64,000 nucleotides of DNA. Source: Chryseobacterium sp. PMSZPI (GTDB lineage Bacteria; Bacteroidota; Bacteroidia; Flavobacteriales; Weeksellaceae). A program made the position numbers and the translations under genes. Under the pieces are notes generated by a model. The model made no database searches. It worked only from the letters and a program-made list of their open reading frames with translations, and was not told where the DNA came from. Shown here piece after piece: positions 7,535-16,881 of the stretch (positions within the stretch are counted from its first letter, which is position 1; each line of letters begins with the position of its first letter). The DNA is taken from positions 1 to 64,000 of the forward strand of contig NZ_PIZV01000037.1 of the NCBI RefSeq assembly GCF_002835665.1, in the 5' to 3' direction.

Positions 7535-10423
7535 ATGAATGTATTTAAAATCCCAGTCTCAGTAACTTATCTCACAGGCCGGGTACTACTTATTGGTGCA
7601 ATTTCAGCTTCACCGATGTTCCTCTCCCAGAAAAAAGACAGTTTAAAAGAAAAGGTATTGGATGAGGTTGTCGTTGTAGGATATGGAACTCAGAAAAAAA
7701 GTAAGGTATCAGGTGCGGTTTCTGAAGCTTCACTGGACAAACTTACTTCCAGATCATTATCAGGAGTAGGGGAAGTACTTCAAGGCAAAGCTCCCGGAGT
7801 CACTGTAGTCAACGAAGGAGGGGATCCCAATGGTTCACCTAAAGTAAATATCCGAGGATTAGGCGGTATTAATGGGGAGACTCCTCTCTATGTTGTGGAC
7901 GGAGTTGTTTTTAACGGTACTCCATCTATCAATCCTAATGATATCCAGGATATCTCCGTTCTTAAAGATGCATCAGCCGCGATTTATGGAGCAAGATCAT
8001 CAGGAGGGGTTATTTTGATTACCACAAAAAAGGGAAAAAAAGGAAATCTTTCAGTAGACTTTGATGTTAAATACGGTGTAAATCAGGCATGGAGACTGAA
8101 AGAGTCTTTAAATGCTGCCGAATTTCAGGACGTCATGTATAAAGCTTATGAAAATGCAGGTAAGCTAAATAGTTTGCCCACTGCTTTTAATCCCAATTTA
8201 TATCCGGACGGAAGAATTACGAGGACAGACTGGATGAAAGAAATTTTTCGAACAGGAACCATCCAGGAATATAATATGAACGTTAGTGGTGGGAATGAAA
8301 AATCCCGATATTTTGTAGGGATGAATCATAGAAACCTGGAAGGAATTTTATTAAATACACAGGCTAAAAGATATAATTTCAGAGTTAATTCTGAACATAA
8401 GGTGAAAGATTGGTTGACCATTGGAGAGAATATGTATTATAATTACTCTGATGGAAATACAGCCGATACCAAAAGTGGATATACAGGAGCTGTAGTGGCT
8501 GCGATGTATTATCCGCCCAATGTCCCGGTTTATACGCCAACAGGAGCGTTTTCCGGATTGCCTATTGATGTTGCCGGAGGTTATGGAGATATGATCAATC
8601 CTGTAGCCTATCTTAAAAGAATCAGTCTCAAAAATCCGACTCATGAAATCCTGGTGAATCCATATGTTGAGGTGACATTAGCAAAAGATTTAAAATTCCG
8701 ATCAAATTTTTCACAAACCTTTAAAATTGGAAATATTAAAAATTTCACCTACAGAGTTCTGGAAGTAGGAAAGATTTTTGATACGAACAATTTGGAATAT
8801 CAATCTAACAATTCATCCACATCGCTTGCAGAGCAACTCCTTACTTATAAAATAGTAACAGGAAAGCATAACTTCGATTTCTTAGGAGGATTTACATTCC
8901 AGAAAACTATTGATGATGGATTTATAGCAAAATCCTTTGATTTCAGAAGTGAAGCAGAAGCTTTCCAATATCTTCAGAACGCTGCGGATACGAATAAAGA
9001 GGTTTCCAGTTATAGATACAAACAGGCTTTGGTTTCTTATCTGGCAAGAGTAAATTATGACTATGCCGGAAAATATATTGTGAGTGTACTGGGAAGGCGT
9101 GATGGTTCTTCATTAGTTGCGAAACAAAATCGTTTTGCTAACTATTATGCCCTTTCCGGAGCATGGATGGTATCGAAAGAGAATTTTATGCAGAATATTT
9201 CCTGGCTTTCGAGTTTAAAGTTAAGGGGAAGTTATGGTATTCTGGGGAACCTTGGAGGAATTTCTCCACAAGCCGTTAATCCGTTAATGACCCGTGATAA
9301 TAATGTCATCTTTGGACAGGATCCTTCTCAGAATATTGCTTATTATGCGACGACTCGCCCTAACCCAAATTTGAAATGGGGAAAATCTGAACAGACAAAC
9401 TTCGGACTTGACGCCGCATTCCTGCACAATAGCCTTTCTTTACAATTCGATTATTTCGTGAAGAACTCCAAAGACCAAATCTTCAATGTAAGCTTACCAA
9501 GTACTGCAACCTACAATAACCAATATGTGAATGCAGGTTTATTTCAGGATAAAGGATATGAATTGGGAATCAATTACAATAGCAAAGGAACAGGGGATTT
9601 TACGTATTCAATAGGGGCGACTTTTAGTCAACTAAAAAATACGGTGAAGCAATTGGCTGATGTAGATGAAATTTTTATCAATGATAACGGAGTGAGAGGG
9701 GTGCTGAAACCTACCCGTGTAAAAATAGGAGATCCACTTTATTCTTACTATGGTTATAGAACGGGGGGGATTTTCCAGTCTCAGGAAGAAATCAATAATT
9801 ACAGAGATGCAAATGGCACTCTTATACAACCTAATGCAAAACCGGGAGACATCAAATTCCTGAAAAAAGAAGGAAATACAGGTGTCCTTAGTAATAGCGA
9901 CTTTGTAAATCTTGGAAGTCCATATCCTAAGTTTTCATATGGGTTTTCTTATAATATGACCTGGAAAAACTTTGATTTGAATGTATTTTTCCAAGGAGTT
10001 TATGGAAATAAGATTTTTAACGGACTGAAGTTTATCTCATTAAATCCCGGAGGAACAGGACAGAATTATAATATGGATAGAGATATTCTTAATGCCTGGA
10101 CACCGCAAAATACCAATGCAGATATTCCAAGACTGGCATACGGAGATCCTAGTGGTAATTATTCCAAAGTATCAGATTTCTATGTGGAAGACGGGTCTTA
10201 TTTAAGATTGAAAAACCTTACCATCGGATATTCGTTACCCAAAGAGCTTTATCGCAAACTTGATGTGAATAAAGTAAGAGTCTATGTGACAACCAATAAT
10301 CTGTTTACTATTACAAAATATACAGGTTTCGATCCTGAAGTTGGGATGAATTCTTATGGAGTGGATACCGGTAGATATCCGCAAGCCCGTTCATTCATTT
10401 TCGGTGTAGAAGTCGGGTTATAA
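7535..10423 (+). CDS. SusC/RagA family TonB-linked outer-membrane protein
   Basis: This 962-residue protein is a TonB-dependent transporter. A TonB box DEVVVVGYG sits near residue 43, followed by the plug domain (GKAPGVTV, NIRGLGGI, PLYVVDG, ILKDASAAIYGARSSGGVILITTKKG-type sequence) and a long 22-strand-type barrel ending RSFIFGVEVGL. Unlike many SusC proteins it has almost no carboxypeptidase-like N-terminal extension. SusC proteins pump substrates through the outer membrane together with a SusD lid. SusD follows 26 nt downstream, then a phosphodiesterase-phosphatase. I therefore infer import of a phosphorylated organic compound or its product, not a glycan; the sequence of the barrel itself does not show this. 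Confidence 0.95.
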   Translation: MNVFKIPVSVTYLTGRVLLIGAISASPMFLSQKKDSLKEKVLDEVVVVGYGTQKKSKVSGAVSEASLDKLTSRSLSGVGEVLQGKAPGVTVVNEGGDPNGSPKVNIRGLGGINGETPLYVVDGVVFNGTPSINPNDIQDISVLKDASAAIYGARSSGGVILITTKKGKKGNLSVDFDVKYGVNQAWRLKESLNAAEFQDVMYKAYENAGKLNSLPTAFNPNLYPDGRITRTDWMKEIFRTGTIQEYNMNVSGGNEKSRYFVGMNHRNLEGILLNTQAKRYNFRVNSEHKVKDWLTIGENMYYNYSDGNTADTKSGYTGAVVAAMYYPPNVPVYTPTGAFSGLPIDVAGGYGDMINPVAYLKRISLKNPTHEILVNPYVEVTLAKDLKFRSNFSQTFKIGNIKNFTYRVLEVGKIFDTNNLEYQSNNSSTSLAEQLLTYKIVTGKHNFDFLGGFTFQKTIDDGFIAKSFDFRSEAEAFQYLQNAADTNKEVSSYRYKQALVSYLARVNYDYAGKYIVSVLGRRDGSSLVAKQNRFANYYALSGAWMVSKENFMQNISWLSSLKLRGSYGILGNLGGISPQAVNPLMTRDNNVIFGQDPSQNIAYYATTRPNPNLKWGKSEQTNFGLDAAFLHNSLSLQFDYFVKNSKDQIFNVSLPSTATYNNQYVNAGLFQDKGYELGINYNSKGTGDFTYSIGATFSQLKNTVKQLADVDEIFINDNGVRGVLKPTRVKIGDPLYSYYGYRTGGIFQSQEEINNYRDANGTLIQPNAKPGDIKFLKKEGNTGVLSNSDFVNLGSPYPKFSYGFSYNMTWKNFDLNVFFQGVYGNKIFNGLKFISLNPGGTGQNYNMDRDILNAWTPQNTNADIPRLAYGDPSGNYSKVSDFYVEDGSYLRLKNLTIGYSLPKELYRKLDVNKVRVYVTTNNLFTITKYTGFDPEVGMNSYGVDTGRYPQARSFIFGVEVGL

Positions 10424-10449
10424 TTTTTTAACAATCAAAAAAATAAAAA

Positions 10450-11961
10450 ATGAAAATTTTTAATAAAATATTTTTAGTATCGGGAATCTCTGTCATGCTA
10501 TTATCATGTACGGGGGAGCTGGACGTTCAACCGGAAGGGACACCTACTGAAGCAAGTTTCTGGAAAACGGAAAATGATCTGATCACCGGAGCCAATGCGA
10601 TGTATAAACCACTTTCTGATAGTGAATTTTATGGAAGAGGCTTTTTCTGGTTTATTAATGCCAGTGACGATATGGTGACGGGAAGAGGAAAAAGTGAGGC
10701 CGATAATGTAAAAAATTTCAGCAGTAATTATATTGCTGCAGGAGATCTGGAAACCCAATGGAATAAAAGATATAATGTAATTGGAGTGGCAAACCGCGTA
10801 ATCCGTAATATTGATAACATTCAAACTTCTACAACCATTAAAAATAAGTATTTAGGTGAAGCCTTGTTTATGAGTAGCAGAATGTACTTTGAACTGGCTT
10901 ATAACTATGGTAATGAAAAAGCAGGAATTCCTATTATTGATCGTTCCAAAGAACCGGATCCTAATCCTATTCCTAGAGCAGCCAATGTTATGGAAAACTA
11001 CAACTACATTGTTAATGATTTAAAGAGAGCTGCAGAACTATTACCAAGCCAGGCAGAGCTTCCTGCAAAAGATTACGGAAGACCACATAAAGCTGCAGCA
11101 TGGGCCCTTCTGGCAAAAGTTTATTTGTTTATGAAGGATTGGAAAAATGCAGAGTTTTGGGCGAACGAAGTAATGACAAAAGGAAATAGAAACTTATTGA
11201 GCAATTACGCTGATGTTTTCAAGGCAGAGAATAATTATAGTACAGAATATATCTGGTCTATACCAAGTACCCCTAAATTTAACTCCATAGGAAGTATTCT
11301 TCCGGGGGTTATGTTAGAAAATAAAGGCTGGGGAGAATATAATGGTTGGGGATATTTCCAACCTACAAAGGAATTATATGATGAGTATGAGGCGGGAGAT
11401 CTCAGAAGAAGTGCAACAATTCTGAAATTAGGAGATCAATTTACTTTTAACGGAACACAAAGAACATATACATCTATTAACTCTCAGACAGGATACCAGT
11501 TCAATAAATATATGGATGCTTTTAAATATCCACTGAAGAGTGGACACGTGAGTGGCAACGGAGATTATCCGTGTACTGACCTTGCCGTTCCAATTATGCG
11601 TTATGCTGAGGTTATTCTAATCAAAGCAGAAGCTATGTTGATGCAGGGTAAACCTGCTGATCAGGAAATCAATATGATAAGAACCCGCGCAGGTTTAGCT
11701 CCGAAAACAGGATGTACTATGGTTGATCTGAAACATGAGAGACGTTGTGAACTGGCAGGTGAATGGGCAGACAGACACAGAGATCTTGTACGTTGGGGGG
11801 ATGCCCAGGCTGCGTATGCAAAACCTCTGCATCATATGGATGGGCAGACTGTTGTGTGGGCTGCAAGAAACTTCAATCCGGCAATACATAATGTTTGGGC
11901 AGTTCCACAGGCTGAAATTGTAAACAGTCACGGGATCATTAAGCAAAATGAAGGTTGGTAA
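10450..11961 (+). CDS. SusD/RagB family nutrient-binding outer-membrane lipoprotein
   Basis: This 503-residue protein has lipobox LLSC (Cys20) and starts CTGELDVQPEG. It contains the SusD hallmark regions: TEASFWKTENDLITGANAMY near the N-terminus, the TPR-like helices with RMYFELAYNYG and AAWALLAKVYLF, and the C-terminal RYAEVILIKAEAML and ERRCELAGEWADRHRDLVRWG. It sits on top of the SusC barrel and binds substrate outside the cell. The gene is 26 nt after susC and is followed by a strong hairpin (11985-12025), so the downstream phosphatase may be partly uncoupled from it. Confidence 0.95.
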   Translation: MKIFNKIFLVSGISVMLLSCTGELDVQPEGTPTEASFWKTENDLITGANAMYKPLSDSEFYGRGFFWFINASDDMVTGRGKSEADNVKNFSSNYIAAGDLETQWNKRYNVIGVANRVIRNIDNIQTSTTIKNKYLGEALFMSSRMYFELAYNYGNEKAGIPIIDRSKEPDPNPIPRAANVMENYNYIVNDLKRAAELLPSQAELPAKDYGRPHKAAAWALLAKVYLFMKDWKNAEFWANEVMTKGNRNLLSNYADVFKAENNYSTEYIWSIPSTPKFNSIGSILPGVMLENKGWGEYNGWGYFQPTKELYDEYEAGDLRRSATILKLGDQFTFNGTQRTYTSINSQTGYQFNKYMDAFKYPLKSGHVSGNGDYPCTDLAVPIMRYAEVILIKAEAMLMQGKPADQEINMIRTRAGLAPKTGCTMVDLKHERRCELAGEWADRHRDLVRWGDAQAAYAKPLHHMDGQTVVWAARNFNPAIHNVWAVPQAEIVNSHGIIKQNEGW

Positions 11962-11984
11962 AATTGTAATTTTATATATTATCT

Positions 11985-12025
11985 ACTATATCATCGTGGG
12001 AGTTTCTGCGGTGATATAGTTTTTT
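11985..12025 (+). terminator. Terminator or attenuator between SusD and phosphatase genes
   Basis: Arms ACTATATCATCG (11985-11996) and CGGTGATATAGT (12009-12020), with one mismatch or wobble, followed by TTTTTT. Its place inside the locus suggests that it lowers read-through into the phosphatase gene. Confidence 0.7.
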
Positions 12026-12111
12026 CACAGGTATTATGAAATGTCCATTACGAATTTTGGTATGCAAAGATGGTGTTTCATTCAACCTGAATAAACAATA
12101 AAAATTGACGA

Positions 12112-13938
12112 ATGAAACTATCAAAAATATTGGCCTTGTTGGCCTTAGCCGTTTTTTCTGAAAATCAGGCTCAGAATTATTTAAAATATAGTGTTGGGAA
12201 TGCTCATTCACATAATGATTATATGCAGGAAATTCCCTTTTGGCAGGCTTATTATGCACAGTTTGGTTCTATTGAGGCTGACGTTTTTCTGGTAAAAGGT
12301 AAATTATGGGTAGCTCACACAGAGAAGGAGCTGTCGGCAGATCGTACTTTAGAAAATCTTTATCTTGATAATATTTCAAAACAAATTAAGCTGAACAAAG
12401 GAAATATTTATCCGGATGCCAATAAAAAACTGCAATTGTTGATTGATGTTAAACAGGACTATAAAACAACGTTGGCAGCACTGGTTAATACATTGAAAAA
12501 ATATCCTGAGATTACAGGAAATCCAGGAATTAAAATTGTAATTACCGGAGGGCGGCCGCAACCGAATGATTTTAAAAACTATCCGAACTATCTTCATTTC
12601 GATGGAGATCTTGAGAAAAATTATACAGTCGATCAGTTAAAAAGAATAGGCATGTTCAGTGCAGACCTTCCGGGACTTGTACAGTGGAACGGGAAAGGAA
12701 TTCCAAGGGATGAAGAAACCGACAAAATAAAAAAAGCAGTTGAAAAAGCACATGCCCAACAGAAACCGATGCGCTTTTATGGGGCTCCTGATTTTCCTAA
12801 TGCATGGGTGAATTTTATGGATTTGGGAGTGGATTATATCAATACAGATCATATTCCTGACCTTAAAAAATTCATGAACACGATTCCAAAAAACTTTTAT
12901 AAAAATACAAAAGAGTACACAACATATACTCCTACTTATAAAACTGATGGCATCAGCAAAAAAGTAAAAAATGTAATTCTTCTGATTCCGGATGGAACTT
13001 CTTTGCCACAATATTATGCTGCGTTTACAGCCAATAAAGGAAAGTTGAATGTATTCAATATGAAATCTACAGGGTTGTCTAAGACTAATTCATCCAATGC
13101 TTACATTACAGATTCTGCTCCGGGTTCTACTGCATTTGCTACCGGAGTAAAAACCAAAAATACATTCGTAGGTGTTGACGGAATGGGAAAAGCTTTAGCC
13201 CAGATTCCGGATATTATCGCTGATAAAGGAATGGTTTCAGGACTAATTTCCACAGGAGATGTTACCGATGCTACGCCTGCAGACTTTTATGCACATTCGG
13301 ATAACAGAAATAGCTCGGAACCTATTTTGAAAGCCTTTGCTGCTTCCAAAACGAAAATCCTGATTGGAGGGCCTACCAATGGTTTGACACCAGAAAACGA
13401 ACAAAAGCTTAAAGAAGCTAAAATAAATATATATCATGATCTGAAATCAGTAGGTAAAATAAACAACCGTACACTCGTTATTGATCCTTTAGCTTCTCAA
13501 AGGATAACCAATGGAAGAGGAAATTGGCTGGCAGATGCTTTTGATCTTACTTTAAATGACCTGAAATCCAATAAAAAAGGATTTTTTATGATGATTGAAG
13601 CTTCACAAACAGATGGAGGCGGGCATAGCAATAATATAGAACAGTTGGTAACCGAATTACTGGATTTCGACTATGTCGTTGGAAAAGCAATGAAATTTGC
13701 GGATGAAAATAAAGAAACCTTAGTGATTGTAGTGGGAGACCATGAAACGGGTGGATTAACTCTTTTAGACGGAAGTCTTAAAGAAGGTTGGGTATTCGGA
13801 AATTTCAGTACGAATGACCATACCTCAATTCCTTCCAGCGTATTCGCTTATGGTCCGAATTCTAAAGAGTTTACAGGATTATTTGAAAATACGGAAATCT
13901 TCAATAAGATTTTAGCTGCTTACGGTATGCAGAAGTAA
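12112..13938 (+). CDS. GDPD-like phosphodiesterase / alkaline phosphatase fusion
   Basis: This 608-residue secreted protein (signal MKLSKILALLALAVFSENQAQ) has two enzyme parts. Residues about 28-255 form a PI-PLC/GDPD-like TIM barrel: AHSHNDY (His34, Asp36), EADVF (Glu56, Asp58) and AHTE (His69). Residues about 285-605 form an alkaline phosphatase: IPDG (Asp294), TDSAPGSTAFATG with nucleophile Ser335, EASQTDGGGH (Glu496, Asp501, His505), GDHETGG (Asp543, His544) and a later DHTSIP. The nucleophile is Ser, as in PhoA, not the Thr of PafA. The fusion could cut a glycerophosphodiester and then release phosphate from the product in one chain. It follows SusCD and faces a PI-PLC gene. Substrate assignment is inference. 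Confidence 0.9.
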   Translation: MKLSKILALLALAVFSENQAQNYLKYSVGNAHSHNDYMQEIPFWQAYYAQFGSIEADVFLVKGKLWVAHTEKELSADRTLENLYLDNISKQIKLNKGNIYPDANKKLQLLIDVKQDYKTTLAALVNTLKKYPEITGNPGIKIVITGGRPQPNDFKNYPNYLHFDGDLEKNYTVDQLKRIGMFSADLPGLVQWNGKGIPRDEETDKIKKAVEKAHAQQKPMRFYGAPDFPNAWVNFMDLGVDYINTDHIPDLKKFMNTIPKNFYKNTKEYTTYTPTYKTDGISKKVKNVILLIPDGTSLPQYYAAFTANKGKLNVFNMKSTGLSKTNSSNAYITDSAPGSTAFATGVKTKNTFVGVDGMGKALAQIPDIIADKGMVSGLISTGDVTDATPADFYAHSDNRNSSEPILKAFAASKTKILIGGPTNGLTPENEQKLKEAKINIYHDLKSVGKINNRTLVIDPLASQRITNGRGNWLADAFDLTLNDLKSNKKGFFMMIEASQTDGGGHSNNIEQLVTELLDFDYVVGKAMKFADENKETLVIVVGDHETGGLTLLDGSLKEGWVFGNFSTNDHTSIPSSVFAYGPNSKEFTGLFENTEIFNKILAAYGMQK

Positions 13939-13971
13939 TAAACCGGTTTAATTTTGATTTTTTTATATAAG

Positions 13972-14004
13972 AAATGTAGCTCTTCAAAATGAAGAGCTAC
14001 ATTT
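13972..14004. terminator. Bidirectional terminator between phosphatase and PI-PLC genes
   Basis: Perfect stem of about 14 bp, AAATGTAGCTCTTC / GAAGAGCTACATTT, flanked by A-rich and T-rich runs, between two convergent genes. Confidence 0.85.
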
Positions 14005-14030
14005 TATTTTTATTTGGAGTGAATATTAAA

Positions 14031-15023
14031 CTAGAAATTGGTTTTCACAATGTCTGAAGATAATTCCTGATCAATAAAATCAGTAGGTATTATACCATAT
14101 GATCCTTTTGTATTGTTTTGAAAGAATGATCTGAGGTCAAGATTAATTTGGTTGGAAACAGCAGGAATGTTTGGAATAAAAAACCATGTTTTATATCCAC
14201 TTGTAAAGTTGATAAAAAGTTTATCACCTCCATTGTCTTTTGTTTCGTTGAGCACATTAAGGATTTGATTCCATTTAACACTGGTATCAGAAACTTTATA
14301 ATTATCCTGCACTTTCAAACGAGCTTCAGGGTTATTGATTTCAAATGTAGTGTTGTCTCCCCATGAGGTAGCATCAATACCTTTTGCTGTTGTCGCTGGA
14401 AATCTTCTTAACAATCTGATTTTCCCCCTGATATCTCCCAATTTAGGAATGTTATTTCCTAAGTCCCATTTAGTAGGATTTTTTTGTACATAATAATCGA
14501 AAGTTTCTTCAAAACTTCTGGTTGTATTGGTCGAACTATATTCTTCTTTTACAGACATAATGATTGTTTCTGTAGGATGACTGTCCAGGAATTCATAACA
14601 AGCTTTTAAGACATCATCAAAAGTTAGTTCCTGATAAATAGGACCGTGATGAATCATAAAAGAATCATAATAATGTCTATTACGGATATCCAGAAAGCGA
14701 ACACCGGCGTTAAGTTGTTCAGCAATGGTCAGGTTTTGGGTTTTTGCAGTTCCACTACCGGATGGTATTTCTATTCTCGCTCCAGAATCATGGGTTCCGG
14801 GGATAGAAATTTTTGAGAGAGATATATTGTCTTGCAGACCAGACATCCAGCTGCTCATGTCAGTTGGAACCACTGTGGTAATTCTGGATGCTTTTTGGAC
14901 TGAATTTGAAAGAGTATCTGTGGAATCTCTCTCATCCATACTTTGTGAGCAAGAAAGAAATAGACTTGCAGCTGCAAGACCAATTGTGAAGACTTTTACA
15001 TGTCTCATGGTGTGTTTGAACAT
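14031..15023 (-). CDS. Phosphatidylinositol-specific phospholipase C lipoprotein
   Basis: This 330-residue protein has lipobox LFLSC (Cys25) and is predicted to be surface or periplasm anchored. The PI-PLC X domain is clear: ISIPGTHDS (His78, general base), NAGVRFLDIR, and MIHHGPIY (His126, general acid). It ends around the expected barrel length, at about 330 aa, with no extra domain. Enzymes of this family cleave phosphatidylinositol or GPI-type lipids to diacylglycerol and inositol phosphate. It converges on the GDPD-phosphatase gene across a shared terminator. Together they suggest a phospholipid or inositol-phosphate degradation set, but coregulation is not shown by the sequence. Confidence 0.92.
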   Translation of the reverse strand: MFKHTMRHVKVFTIGLAAASLFLSCSQSMDERDSTDTLSNSVQKASRITTVVPTDMSSWMSGLQDNISLSKISIPGTHDSGARIEIPSGSGTAKTQNLTIAEQLNAGVRFLDIRNRHYYDSFMIHHGPIYQELTFDDVLKACYEFLDSHPTETIIMSVKEEYSSTNTTRSFEETFDYYVQKNPTKWDLGNNIPKLGDIRGKIRLLRRFPATTAKGIDATSWGDNTTFEINNPEARLKVQDNYKVSDTSVKWNQILNVLNETKDNGGDKLFINFTSGYKTWFFIPNIPAVSNQINLDLRSFFQNNTKGSYGIIPTDFIDQELSSDIVKTNF

Positions 15024-15254
15024 CGTTATATTATTTGTGATTTAACATAATAAATATAATAATATTTCAAACAATTAGGAATTAATTTAATGTTAAAAAT
15101 AAATTAAGTTATAATAGGGAAAATAGTGAAAAAATAAAATCAACCTTAGAACTAAGAATTTTGAAATGATTCAGCAAGCTTAAAATTATTATTCAAATGC
15201 AGTAATTTGAAATTATTTTTCATTTTCAATTTACCGCATTCTCAAATTTTCAAA

Positions 15255-16475
15255 TTAATTCGTCATCACTTCGGAAAGATCTTCCCAGAACATTGGATAA
15301 GATTTCTCAACAACATCTTCTTCTTCAATATTAAGTTCCCTAATCAGGCAGAATGGGGCAAAACTCATGGCCATTCTGTGATCTTGGTAAGTTTTAATGG
15401 AAATATGATCTTCCGGTTCTCCAAAGCTGAGTGATTTGATCGTTAGATCTGTGATTTCCGTTTCTGTACCTAATTTTTTTAATTCATTGTACAATGCCAG
15501 AAGTCTGTCGGTTTCCTTTACTCTTAACGTACCCAGTCCCGAAATTTCAAAAGGAATTTTTAAAGCTGCTGCCGTTACACAAAGAGTTTGTGCAATATCC
15601 GGGCAATTGTTCATATCCAGAATGATTTTTTCCGGGAAAGAAAAATCAGGTTGAGGTTCTAAAGTGATTTTATGTTCATCCTCAGAAAAAGTTGTTTTGA
15701 TCCCGAAGAAGTCTTCATAAATTTTGGCAATGGCAGAATCTCCCTGAGTAGAATCTTTATAAAAACTTTTCAAATGAATGGTTTCTCTTCCCAAGGCACA
15801 AATCGAGTAAAAATATGAAGCCGAGCTCCAATCGCTCTCTACCTCATAGTTAATCGCTGATGAATGAGTATTGATAAAAGGTTCTACCCTTATTGTATTG
15901 CCTTCAAAACTACTTTGAATACCAAATTTTGTTAAAATATCCAGTGTCATTTCAATATAAGACCTGGAGGTAATTTTCCCTACAAGATGTATCTGCAGTC
16001 CATTATCAAGTTTTCCGGCAATCAGAAGGAGTGAGGTGATAAACTGGCTCGAAATGTTAGCCGGTACATTTACTTCGGTCTGCGTTATTTTTTTTCCGGT
16101 AATTTTTAAAGGAGGAAATCCTTCATTTTCAAGATATTCAATCTCGACACCAAGATCTCTCAGTGCATTGACCAGGTTCTGAATAGGTCTTTCTTTCATC
16201 CTTTTAGATCCGGTAAGAACAGTTGTCTTTCCTTCAAAAATGGAATAATAGGAAGTAAGGAAACGCATGGCAGTTCCCGCATGATGAATGTCTACAATAT
16301 CTGTATTCTCGGATAAAGCTTTTTTTAATAATTGCGTATCCTGGGAATTAGACAAGTTGCCAATTTTTATGTTGTTGAACAAACTTTCCAAAATCAATAA
16401 ACGATTCGAAATACTTTTCGAACCGCTGATCTGTACTGTTTTATTTCCTATTAATTTTGATTTTTCTAACTTCAT
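15255..16475 (-). CDS. aroA: 3-phosphoshikimate 1-carboxyvinyltransferase (EPSP synthase)
   Basis: This protein is 406 residues long from the ATG at 16475 (MKLEKSKLIG). An ATG 18 nt upstream is possible, but the shorter start matches the beginning of the fold. The enzyme joins shikimate-3-phosphate and PEP in the shikimate pathway to aromatic amino acids. Motifs: SGSKSISNR (Lys/Ser of the S3P site), HAGTAMRFLT (PEP site), ISSQFITSLLL, DMNNCPDIAQTL (catalytic Asp), LRVKETDR (Lys, Glu, Arg) and DHRMAMS. It lies downstream of the MazG-like gene on the same strand, with a palindromic repeat in the gap at 16494-16554. Confidence 0.97.
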   Translation of the reverse strand: MKLEKSKLIGNKTVQISGSKSISNRLLILESLFNNIKIGNLSNSQDTQLLKKALSENTDIVDIHHAGTAMRFLTSYYSIFEGKTTVLTGSKRMKERPIQNLVNALRDLGVEIEYLENEGFPPLKITGKKITQTEVNVPANISSQFITSLLLIAGKLDNGLQIHLVGKITSRSYIEMTLDILTKFGIQSSFEGNTIRVEPFINTHSSAINYEVESDWSSASYFYSICALGRETIHLKSFYKDSTQGDSAIAKIYEDFFGIKTTFSEDEHKITLEPQPDFSFPEKIILDMNNCPDIAQTLCVTAAALKIPFEISGLGTLRVKETDRLLALYNELKKLGTETEITDLTIKSLSFGEPEDHISIKTYQDHRMAMSFAPFCLIRELNIEEEDVVEKSYPMFWEDLSEVMTN

Positions 16476-16493
16476 TATTGCTTCATATTTCAA

Positions 16494-16554
16494 AATCCGG
16501 GTATCAGATTTTAGACATTCAGAGCCTGTTGTCTGAAATCTGACATCTGGAATC
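16494..16554. repeat. Short palindromic repeat between MazG-like and aroA genes
   Basis: Contains imperfect inverted arms around TCAGATTTTAGACAT (16504-16518) and GTCTGAAATCTGACATCT (16531-16548). The second 18-mer recurs, inverted, at 57448-57465, so this is a dispersed repeat family. Confidence 0.7.
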
Positions 16555-16881
16555 TTATTTTAATTTTTCATTGTTCTGATGACGGTCTTTGTCGCGATCA
16601 GTTTTTATCTTCATTTTTTTATCAAAGGCTTCCTGTAGATTTACTCCCGTTTGATTGGCCAAACACAAGGTTACAAAGAGTACATCTGCCAGTTCCTCTC
16701 CAAGATCTTTGTTTTTATCACTTTCCTTTTCACTTTGTTCGCCATATCTTCTGGCGATGATTCTGGCTACTTCACCGACTTCTTCCGTCAGCATGGCCAT
16801 ATTGGTCAGTTCATTAAAATATCGTACGCCGATGGTTTTGATCCATTCATCGACCTGTTGTTGTAGATGAGTAATTTCCAT
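16555..16881 (-). CDS. MazG-like nucleotide pyrophosphohydrolase
   Basis: This 108-residue all-alpha protein carries the metal-binding pattern of MazG-type NTP pyrophosphatases: EEVGEVAR (EExxE, near 33-37) and EELADVLFVT (ExxD, near 62-66). Such enzymes remove pyrophosphate from non-canonical or excess nucleotides. The length fits single-domain MazG-like proteins, not the two-domain MazG. Its ATG overlaps the stop of the upstream lipoprotein gene by one base (TAATG), which indicates translational coupling, and aroA lies downstream. Confidence 0.88.
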   Translation of the reverse strand: MEITHLQQQVDEWIKTIGVRYFNELTNMAMLTEEVGEVARIIARRYGEQSEKESDKNKDLGEELADVLFVTLCLANQTGVNLQEAFDKKMKIKTDRDKDRHQNNEKLK

